Below are positions 1 to 6,253 of a stretch of 7,066 nt of DNA, one piece after another. A program made the position numbers and the translations under genes. Each line of letters opens with the position of its first letter. Position 1 is the first letter of the stretch. The notes under the pieces are model-generated. The model saw nothing but the letters and a program-made list of their open reading frames with translations. It searched no databases and had not been told where the DNA came from. The stretch comes from an uncultured Eubacterium sp. (lineage in GTDB: Bacteria > Bacillota > Clostridia > Lachnospirales > Lachnospiraceae), in contig CANPET010000082.1 of NCBI GenBank assembly GCA_947573465.1, positions 1-7,066 on the forward strand. Direction: 5' to 3'.

Positions 1-69
1 GAAGTAAGGTGAATGTATCCTCTCTACGCTGTAGTCAGCAGGAAAGTCTTATCCCCTACAAACCGGAAT

Positions 70-2544
70 TTACAGCTCTACTTGAACTTTTTCCAAATGC
101 CAAATATCTTCAACATACTCCTCGATTGTTCTATCAGAAGTAAACTTACCAACATTTGCCACATTAAGGATTGCTGACTTCGCCCAGCCTGCTTCATCCT
201 TGTATGCTTCCTCTACACGTCTTTGAGCTTCTGCATAAGACTGAAAGTCTTTTAAGATAAAGTATCTGTCTGCACAGCCGGTCTCTTCCTTCGTGAGAAG
301 TGAGTTATAAATTGGTCTGAATAACTCTGGATTTTCCGGTGAGTAGAATCCGTTAATTAACTGCATAAGAACCTTTCTGATATCCATATCGGAATTAAAG
401 ATTTCCATTGGATCATATCCACCATTCTGCTCATAGTTAATAACTTCGTCTGAAGAAAGACCAAAGATAAATGCATTTTCCTCGCCTACTTCTTCAACAA
501 TTTCCACATTGGCACCATCCATTGTACCAAGTGTAAGCGCACCATTTAACATGAACTTCATGTTACCTGTACCGGAGGCTTCTTTAGAAGCTGTAGAAAT
601 CTGTTCTGAAACATCAGATGCCGCAAAGATGATTTCTGCATTTGATACACGATAATTTTCAATAAATACAACTTTTAACTTTCCGTTAATTGATGCATCA
701 TTGTTTACTACATCAGCTACAGCGTTAATTAACTTAATTGTAAGTTTCGCAATCTTATAACCTGCTGCTGCCTTTGCACCAAAAATAAATGTTCTTGGAG
801 TAAATTCCATTTCCGGATGCTCTTTCATCTGATTATATAAATACATAACATGTAAAATGTTAAGTAACTGACGTTTGTACTCATGAAGTCTCTTAACCTG
901 TACGTCAAAGATAGAACGAGGATCCACATCAATACCATTGTGTTCCTTGATGTATTTTGCAAGACGTACCTTGTTCTGATACTTAATATTCATAAACTCA
1001 GCCTGAGCCTTCTTGTCATCTGCGTATACTTCAATACCCTTAATCTTAGATAAATCCGTAATCCATTCATCTCCAACCTTGTTTGTAACCCAGTCAGCAA
1101 GAAGTGGATTTCCGTGAAGTAAAAATCTACGCTGTGTAATACCGTTTGTTTTATTGTTGAACTTCTCCGGCATCATCTCATAGAAATCTCTCAATTCCTG
1201 TTTTTTAAGAATCTCTGTATGAAGTCTTGCAACACCGTTGACAGAATAACCTGCACAAATCGCAAGATGTGCCATTTTCACCTGACCATCATAAATAATT
1301 GCCATCTTGGCTACCTTATCATGGTTACCCGGATATTTCTGCTCAATTTCAATACAGAATCTTCTGTTAATTTCTTCAATAATCTGATAGCATCTTGGTA
1401 ATAATCTTGAGAATAACTCGAGTGGCCATTTTTCAAGAGCTTCAGCCATAATTGTATGGTTTGTATATGCTACACACTTTGTTGTAACTTCCCATGCTTC
1501 GTCCCACTCTAAGAAATATACATCCATCAACAATCTCATAAGCTCCGCTACGGCTAAAGTAGGATGAGTATCATTCATCTGGAATACTACTTTTTCATGC
1601 AGCTTCTTAATATCATCATGATTCTTTAAATATTTCTTTATTGCTGTCTGAAGTGAAGCAGAAACAAAGAAATACTGTTGCTTTAATCGAAGTTCCTTAC
1701 CTGCATAATGATTATCATTTGGATAAAGAACTTCCGTAATCGTCTTTGCAAGATTTTCCTGCTCTACAGCAGCCATATAAGAACCCTTGTCAAACTCATC
1801 AAGGTTGAAATGTACTACCGGCTCTGCATCCCAGATTCTAAGTGTATTTACCACATTGTTACCATAACCAACAATCGGCATATCATATGGAATTGCCATA
1901 ACAGCCTGATAGCCTTCCTGCTCAAAATAATTACGTCCATCTCTGTGGTCAATTCTTACTGTTCCACCAAATCTGACTTCGCAGGCATATTCTTCACGCT
2001 TAATCTCTAACGGATTAATATGTCTTAGCCAGTCTTCCGGAATCTCTTTCTGGAAACCATTTTCAATCTTCTGCTGGAACATACCGTATTTATATCTGAT
2101 ACCACATCCATATGCCGGATAGTTCAATGTGGCAAGACTGTCAAGGAAACATGCAGCAAGACGTCCAAGTCCACCATTACCAAGAGCAGCATCCGGTTCC
2201 TGATCCTCAATTACATTTAAATCAAGTCCTAACTCCTCAATAGCTTCTTTAATTTCATCCCTGCTGGATAAATTAATAATCATATTTCCCAATGCTCTGC
2301 CCATTAAAAATTCCATAGACAGATAATAAACTGTTCTGCTATCAGCCTCATCGTATGCTTTCTGAGTGGCAATCCACTGATCAATTACAATATCCTTTAC
2401 CGCATAAGCAACACATACAAACTTGTGTCGGTCGCTGACTTCATCAAGAGTTTTACGATAAAGCATCTTCGCCTGATCGTTCACACGTTTTTTGAATTCT
2501 GTCTTAAACGCTTCTTTTTGATTAATTGTCATTTTTTTATTCAT
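70..2544 (-). CDS. glgP: Glycogen phosphorylase (GT35 family, PLP-dependent)
   Basis: Cytosolic enzyme that removes glucose from the non-reducing ends of alpha-1,4-glucan (glycogen or maltodextrin) using phosphate, giving glucose-1-phosphate. Seen in the 824-residue product: the conserved N-terminal block LGNGGLGRLAACFLDS (about 121-136), YTNHT with the active-site His at about 363, NKTNGITQRR (about 464-473), KRLHEYKRQ with phosphate-site Arg552 and Lys557, and EASGTGNMK with the PLP-bearing Lys at about 663. Its length and unbroken motif order match bacterial family members, so it should be active. A longer frame opens at 2592, but its 16 extra residues are unlike the family. The ATG at 2544 has AGGAG about 7 nt upstream and was chosen. 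The gene follows ileS on the same strand after a 192-nt spacer. Substrate preference for glycogen over maltodextrin is inferred from family membership. Confidence 0.96.
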   Translation of the reverse strand: MNKKMTINQKEAFKTEFKKRVNDQAKMLYRKTLDEVSDRHKFVCVAYAVKDIVIDQWIATQKAYDEADSRTVYYLSMEFLMGRALGNMIINLSSRDEIKEAIEELGLDLNVIEDQEPDAALGNGGLGRLAACFLDSLATLNYPAYGCGIRYKYGMFQQKIENGFQKEIPEDWLRHINPLEIKREEYACEVRFGGTVRIDHRDGRNYFEQEGYQAVMAIPYDMPIVGYGNNVVNTLRIWDAEPVVHFNLDEFDKGSYMAAVEQENLAKTITEVLYPNDNHYAGKELRLKQQYFFVSASLQTAIKKYLKNHDDIKKLHEKVVFQMNDTHPTLAVAELMRLLMDVYFLEWDEAWEVTTKCVAYTNHTIMAEALEKWPLELFSRLLPRCYQIIEEINRRFCIEIEQKYPGNHDKVAKMAIIYDGQVKMAHLAICAGYSVNGVARLHTEILKKQELRDFYEMMPEKFNNKTNGITQRRFLLHGNPLLADWVTNKVGDEWITDLSKIKGIEVYADDKKAQAEFMNIKYQNKVRLAKYIKEHNGIDVDPRSIFDVQVKRLHEYKRQLLNILHVMYLYNQMKEHPEMEFTPRTFIFGAKAAAGYKIAKLTIKLINAVADVVNNDASINGKLKVVFIENYRVSNAEIIFAASDVSEQISTASKEASGTGNMKFMLNGALTLGTMDGANVEIVEEVGEENAFIFGLSSDEVINYEQNGGYDPMEIFNSDMDIRKVLMQLINGFYSPENPELFRPIYNSLLTKEETGCADRYFILKDFQSYAEAQRRVEEAYKDEAGWAKSAILNVANVGKFTSDRTIEEYVEDIWHLEKVQVEL

Positions 2545-2547
2545 TGT

Positions 2548-2556
2548 CCCTCTCCT
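2548..2556 (-). promoter_or_regulatory. Ribosome binding site deciding the glgP start
   Basis: The minus strand reads AGGAGAGGG ending 3 nt before ATG 2544, with the AGGAG core 7 nt from the ATG. This supports 2544 as the start rather than the upstream ATG at 2592, which falls inside the hairpin-rich spacer, or the ATG four codons downstream at 2532. Confidence 0.85.
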
Positions 2557-2569
2557 ATTCCTATAGATA

Positions 2570-2671
2570 CTGAAACACATCAAGAGTTTCAATATCGTAT
2601 TTTGCCAGGCCCGAAGGGGCGTGCTCTGCGAAGCAGAGTTTTGAAACGGTTATCATTTACCGTTTCAAAAG
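2570..2671. repeat. Hairpin-rich block flanked by 9-bp direct repeats; candidate miniature insertion element
   Basis: A 102-bp non-coding block bounded on both sides by a perfect direct repeat CTATAGATA (2561-2569 and 2672-2680). It holds four inverted repeats in plus coordinates: TGAAAC/GTTTCA (2571-2576 with 2586-2591), GCCC/GGGC around GAAG (2609-2620), CTCTGC/GCAGAG around GAA (2624-2638), and a perfect 12-bp arm pair TTTTGAAACGGT/ACCGTTTCAAAA (2639-2650 with 2659-2670). Alternatively GTTTCAA (2586-2592) can pair with TTGAAAC (2641-2647), closing the two GAA-loop hairpins in a branched fold. The ends are loosely inverted: CTGAAAC on the left and GTTTCAAAAG on the right. This layout suggests a MITE- or REP-like insertion with a target-site duplication. 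A chance 9-bp repeat in AT-rich DNA is not excluded. It has no coding capacity and sits just upstream of the glgP ribosome binding site. Confidence 0.45.
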
Positions 2672-2675
2672 CTAT

Positions 2676-2703
2676 AGATAAAGGAACGATTAAAACCGTT
2701 CCT
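2676..2703 (-). terminator. Weak intrinsic terminator-like hairpin downstream of ileS
   Basis: About 34 nt after the ileS stop, the minus strand has AGGAACG (2703-2697) and CGTTCCT (2688-2682), a perfect 7-bp stem. One further G-U pair leaves a 6-nt loop, TTTTAA. The RNA then reads UUAUCUAU, a short and interrupted U tract. The hairpin probably ends part of ileS transcription. The weak tract means read-through into glgP is plausible. Confidence 0.55.
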
Positions 2704-2736
2704 CTATTTAAAATTCCTGTTCAAATAACTAGCAAA

Positions 2737-5700
2737 TTATGAGTTTTTTGAAACACCAAATGTTACTTTTTCTCCATTAATGTTCCATTCTTTCTCATAC
2801 CCGTTTATTTTACCAAATTCGATTTTATCTGCCAACACCTCAGACTTAATTTCGTTAAGATTGCCCTCAATTACACTCTGAACCTTATTGTTGTTAGCTA
2901 CATTTACTATAATTTTATCCATTACTTCGAATCCGGCTTCTTTTCTCATAGTCTGAATCTTACTAATAACCTCGCGGACAAAACCTTCCTCGAGCAATTC
3001 ATCACTTAAATTAGTATCAAGCACCACAGTAAGTTCCCCTTCACCTTCTGATACATAGCCCTCTACCTGTGCCATATCAATCAGTAAATCTTCCATTTCA
3101 AGAACTACTTTCTCACCATCAAAGTCAAACTCTAAAGGACTTCCGGCATTCAAAGTATCCATAGCAGCATTTCCATCAAGTCCTGCCAACGCTTCTTTAA
3201 TCTTTCCTAAGAACTTACCATATTTTGGTCCAACAGTTCTAAGCTGTGGCTTAAATGAATAAGAAGTGAACGCTCTTACATCATCTGTAAACTCTACTTC
3301 TTTTATATTCAATTCATCTTCAATAATATCCTTATATAATTCAGAAAGTGGGGAATCTGCTTTCACAAACATCTTTCCAATAGGCTGTCTGTTCTTAATA
3401 TTAGACTTATTTCTACAAGCACGACCAAGAACAACTACTTTAAGAACTCTTTCCATATTATCTTCTAATTCTTTATCAATATGCGCCTCATTTACTTCTG
3501 GGAAGTCACAAAGATGTATTGACTCTACCTCTGTACTATCTACACTGCGAACTAAGTTCTGATAAATATCTTCTGTCATAAATGGAATCATCGGAGCTGC
3601 TGCCTTTGATACAGTAACAAGTGCTGTATAAAGAGTCATATATGCATTAATCTTATCCTGTGGCATATCCTTTGCACAGAAACGTTCACGGGAACGTCTT
3701 ACATACCAGTTAGACATTTCATCTACAAACTCATCCAATGCTCTTGCAGCTTCTGGAATACGATAGTTTCCAAGATTCTCATCCACAGTCTTCACCATAG
3801 AATTCATCTTTGACAATAACCATTTATCCATTACTGATAATTTATTATATTCAAGTTCATGCTTTGTTGGGTCAAATTGGTCAATTTCTGCATAAAGAAC
3901 ATAAAATGCATAAGTATTCCAAAGTGTTCCCATAAACTTACGCTGTCCTTCTTCCACAGCCTTTCCATGGAATCTGTTTGGAAGCCATGGCGCTGAGTTA
4001 ATATAGAAGTACCATCTGATAGCATCTGCACCATACTTCTCTAATGCATCAAATGGGTCCACTGCATTACCCTTTGACTTACTCATCTTCTGACCATTTT
4101 CATCCTGAACATGACCTAAAACAATAACATTCTTATATGGAGCCTTGTTAAATAACAATGTAGACTCTGAAAGCAATGTGTAGAACCAACCTCTAGTCTG
4201 GTCTACTGCCTCTGAAATAAAGTCTGCCGGGAACTGCTGTTCAAACAAGTCTTTATTTTCAAATGGATAATGATGCTGTGCAAATGGCATTGCACCACTG
4301 TCAAACCAACAGTCAATAACTTCAGGTACTCTCTTCATTGTACCGCCACACTCCGGACAAGGCATTGTAATCTCGTCAATATATGGTCTGTGGAATTCCA
4401 CAGTCTTTGCCCTCTCATCACCGGACTTTTCAAATAATTCCTGACGACTGCCAATCGACTGCATACATCCACAGTCACACTGCCAGATATTTAACGGTGT
4501 ACCCCAGTAACGGTTACGGCTGACACCCCAGTCCTGAACGTTCTCAAGCCAGTTTCCAAAACGTCCCTTACCAATACTTTCCGGTACCCAGTTAATTGTA
4601 TTATTATTTTTAATCAAATCATCTTTTACAGCAGTCATCTTGATAAACCATGACTCACGTGCATAGTAAATCAGTGGTGTATCACATCTCCAACAATGTG
4701 GATAACTATGCTCGAACTTTGGTGCATCAAATAATAATCCTCTGGCATCTAAATCCTTTAATACTTCCGGATCTGCTTTCTTTACAAACAATCCTGCAAA
4801 AGGTGTCTCTTCTGACATCTCACCCTTTTCTGTAACTAACTGTACAAATGGAAGATCATAATTTCTACCTACATTGGCATCATCCTCACCAAATGCCGGA
4901 GCAATATGAACTACACCTGTACCATCCGTCAATGTTACATAAGAATCACAGGTAACAAAGAATCCCTTCTTATGCTGTTTTTCTGCTTTTTCATGAGCAC
5001 ATTCATATAATGGCTCATATTCTTTATATTCAAGGTCTTTTCCCTTATATGTTTCCAAAACCTCATATGCCTTCACACCTTCTTCTTCATTTCCAAGGCT
5101 TCCAAGTACTTTATCAAGAAGTGCTACTGCCATATAATATACATTTCCATCAGCAGCTTTTACTTTTGCGTAATCCTCTACCGGGTTCACACAAAGTGCC
5201 ACGTTAGATGGCAATGTCCAAGGTGTCGTTGTCCATGCCAGGATATATGCATCTTCTCCTACTGCCTTAAAACGAACAATTGCTGAACGTTCCTTAACAT
5301 CCTTGTAGCCCTGTGCTACTTCCTGTGATGAAAGTGGAGTACCACAACGTGGGCAGTAAGGAACAATCTTAAATCCTTTGTATAACAAATCTTTATCCCA
5401 GATAGTTTTTAACGCCCACCACTCTGATTCAATATAGTTATCATTATAAGTAACATAAGGGTTATCCATATCTGCCCAGAAACCTACAGTACCTGAGAAA
5501 TCTTCCCACATACCCTTATATTTCCAGACACTCTCTTTACATTTATCAATAAATGGTTCCAGACCATATTCCTCAATCTGGTCTTTACCATCTAATCCCA
5601 ATAACTTTTCTACTTCTAACTCTACCGGAAGACCGTGGGTATCCCATCCTGCTTTTCTAGGAACCATGCATCCCTTCATCGTCTGGTAACGTGGAATCAT

Positions 5701-5898
5701 ATCTTTGATTACACGGGTAAGCACATGTCCGATATGTGGTTTTCCGTTAGCGGTAGGAGGTCCATCATAGAATGTATATGTCTCTCCCTCTTTTCGACTG
5801 TCCATACTTTTTTCAAAAATATCATTGTCTCTCCAAAATTTCTCTGTAGCCTTTTCACGTTCTACAAAGTTTAAGTTTGTTGATACCTTCTTGTACAT
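2737..5898 (-). CDS. ileS: Isoleucyl-tRNA synthetase, type 2 (eukaryote-like)
   Basis: Class Ia aminoacyl-tRNA synthetase that charges tRNA-Ile with isoleucine in the cytosol and edits mischarged valine. Seen in the 1053-residue product: PPTANGKPHIGH (47-58) with an intact HIGH at 55-58, the CP1 editing region with WTTTPWTLPSN (222-232) and GTGVVHIAPAFGEDD (326-340), the CxxC pairs CPRC (182-185) and CWRC (402-405), further Cys clusters CDCGC (474-478) and CPECGG (514-519), KMSKS at 604-608, and the anticodon-binding region after about residue 690 with NWYVRRSRERF (730-740). The length, the LTRVIKD text after HIGH, and the lack of the C-terminal zinc finger of type 1 enzymes (about 930 residues) mark type 2. 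Type 2 enzymes generally tolerate mupirocin better; resistance here is inference. AGAAAGGAG precedes the ATG by 6 nt. The gene is controlled by the T-box leader directly upstream. Confidence 0.97.
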   Translation of the reverse strand: MYKKVSTNLNFVEREKATEKFWRDNDIFEKSMDSRKEGETYTFYDGPPTANGKPHIGHVLTRVIKDMIPRYQTMKGCMVPRKAGWDTHGLPVELEVEKLLGLDGKDQIEEYGLEPFIDKCKESVWKYKGMWEDFSGTVGFWADMDNPYVTYNDNYIESEWWALKTIWDKDLLYKGFKIVPYCPRCGTPLSSQEVAQGYKDVKERSAIVRFKAVGEDAYILAWTTTPWTLPSNVALCVNPVEDYAKVKAADGNVYYMAVALLDKVLGSLGNEEEGVKAYEVLETYKGKDLEYKEYEPLYECAHEKAEKQHKKGFFVTCDSYVTLTDGTGVVHIAPAFGEDDANVGRNYDLPFVQLVTEKGEMSEETPFAGLFVKKADPEVLKDLDARGLLFDAPKFEHSYPHCWRCDTPLIYYARESWFIKMTAVKDDLIKNNNTINWVPESIGKGRFGNWLENVQDWGVSRNRYWGTPLNIWQCDCGCMQSIGSRQELFEKSGDERAKTVEFHRPYIDEITMPCPECGGTMKRVPEVIDCWFDSGAMPFAQHHYPFENKDLFEQQFPADFISEAVDQTRGWFYTLLSESTLLFNKAPYKNVIVLGHVQDENGQKMSKSKGNAVDPFDALEKYGADAIRWYFYINSAPWLPNRFHGKAVEEGQRKFMGTLWNTYAFYVLYAEIDQFDPTKHELEYNKLSVMDKWLLSKMNSMVKTVDENLGNYRIPEAARALDEFVDEMSNWYVRRSRERFCAKDMPQDKINAYMTLYTALVTVSKAAAPMIPFMTEDIYQNLVRSVDSTEVESIHLCDFPEVNEAHIDKELEDNMERVLKVVVLGRACRNKSNIKNRQPIGKMFVKADSPLSELYKDIIEDELNIKEVEFTDDVRAFTSYSFKPQLRTVGPKYGKFLGKIKEALAGLDGNAAMDTLNAGSPLEFDFDGEKVVLEMEDLLIDMAQVEGYVSEGEGELTVVLDTNLSDELLEEGFVREVISKIQTMRKEAGFEVMDKIIVNVANNNKVQSVIEGNLNEIKSEVLADKIEFGKINGYEKEWNINGEKVTFGVSKNS

Positions 5899-5917
5899 TT
5901 TGTACTCCTTTCTATAA

Positions 5918-5954
5918 CTACTAAAGGCTTCCGTCCTGTTAAGGACGAAAGCCT
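5918..5954 (-). terminator. T-box-controlled attenuator terminator before ileS
   Basis: The minus-strand arms are AGGCTTTCGTCCT (5954-5942) and AGGACGGAAGCCT (5937-5925). They form a 13-bp stem with one U-G pair and a 4-nt loop, TAAC, the strongest hairpin in the leader. The run after it is only UUUAGUAGUU, a poor U tract. The 5' arm overlaps the antiterminator's 3' strand (5947-5941). The ileS ribosome binding site (5913-5905) lies outside the stem, which favours control of transcription rather than of translation. Confidence 0.85.
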
Positions 5955-5979
5955 GAAAATACTTACGTTATACCACCTT
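5941..5979 (-). promoter_or_regulatory. T-box antiterminator with bulge UGGUAUA
   Basis: Helix A1 is AAGG (5979-5976) paired with CCUU (5944-5941). The 7-nt bulge is UGGUAUA (5975-5969). Helix A2 is ACG (5968-5966) paired with CGU (5947-5945). The first four bulge bases, UGGU, can pair with the ACCA end of an uncharged tRNA having discriminator A, as tRNA-Ile usually does. The last two bulge bases, UA, differ from the common UGGNACC consensus. The 3' arm is shared with the terminator, so the two folds exclude each other. Confidence 0.8.
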
Positions 5980-6099
5980 TAACAGCATACTCGGAAAAAT
6001 CCTTTATATGTGTTCTCTGTAACGGGAGAAACCGTCAGCGCCTACTTGAATGTCATATCAAAATGTCTCAATCAATGTTTCGGGCTGCAACTCCAGAGT

Positions 6100-6102
6100 G
6101 AT
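6100..6102 (-). promoter_or_regulatory. T-box specifier codon AUC (isoleucine)
   Basis: The minus strand reads GAATATCACTCTGGAG here. AUC sits where the specifier trinucleotide is expected, just 5' of the conserved CUCUGGAG text, and is followed by a purine (A), as is usual. It pairs with the GAU anticodon of the major tRNA-Ile, matching the ileS gene it controls. Confidence 0.85.
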
Positions 6103-6207
6103 ATTCATCTATCAGCTACTAATATCTGACTCCCACCAACATCAGACTCTCTGTAACGTTTGCCAATAAACTACTGTCTCTATCAACGTCTTTTTATATC
6201 AATGTTT

Positions 6208-6236
6208 ATTTTAGTAAAATAGTTGAATAATGTCAA
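6208..6236 (-). promoter_or_regulatory. Sigma-A-type promoter for the T-box/ileS transcript
   Basis: The minus strand has a perfect -35 TTGACA (6236-6231), a 17-nt spacer, and -10 TAAAAT (6213-6208), one mismatch from consensus. The expected transcription start is near 6203-6200, directly before the T-box leader. The -35 lies about 17 nt past the stop codon of the upstream rpn-like gene, so ileS is an independent unit. Confidence 0.88.
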
Positions 6237-6253
6237 CCATTCTCACTATTTTT

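Larger units (their letters stand above)
5920..6202 (-). ncRNA. Isoleucine T-box riboswitch leader of ileS
   Basis: A cis-acting leader that senses uncharged tRNA-Ile and sets read-through into ileS. In transcript order it shows AGAGAG (6152-6147), a Stem I apical hairpin UCUGA/UCAGA (6146-6142 with 6129-6125) whose 12-nt loop contains the usual GGUG, an AUC isoleucine specifier followed by A (6102-6100), then CUCUGGAG. A Stem III hairpin GACGG/CCGUU around UUUCUC follows (6036-6021), then the T-box and the competing antiterminator and terminator hairpins. Specifier identity, the UGGU bulge start, and the downstream gene all agree on isoleucine. The 5' end is set from the promoter -10 spacing, so it is good to a few bases. 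Stem II was not resolved by eye. Confidence 0.93.

Noticed and set aside
30..60. TGTAG/CTACA pairing downstream of glgP as a terminator or structured RNA
   Set aside because: The stem is 5 bp with a poorly paired interior and no U tract on the minus strand; too weak to call in the 69 bases available.
2545..2592. N-terminal extension of glgP by 16 residues from the ATG at 2592
   Set aside because: The added residues are not family-like, and the ATG at 2544 has a well-spaced AGGAG site while the one at 2592 does not.
2564..2592. TTGAAA (2592-2587), 17 nt, TATCTA (2569-2564) as a glgP promoter
   Set aside because: The -10 matches poorly (3 of 6), and the implied transcript would start at or inside the ribosome binding site, leaving no usable leader.
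2624..2642. Plus-strand terminator CTCTGC-GAA-GCAGAG followed by TTTT
   Set aside because: No plus-strand gene is present to terminate, and the minus strand has no U tract after this stem; it is treated as part of the repeat block.
2425..2742. Plus-strand open frame across the ileS-glgP spacer
   Set aside because: It overlaps the glgP start and the hairpin block, resembles no family, and has no supported start signal; it is an antisense artefact.
3266..3562. Plus-strand open frame inside ileS
   Set aside because: It lies antisense to a strongly conserved coding region and has low-complexity Leu/Ser-rich translation typical of shadow frames.
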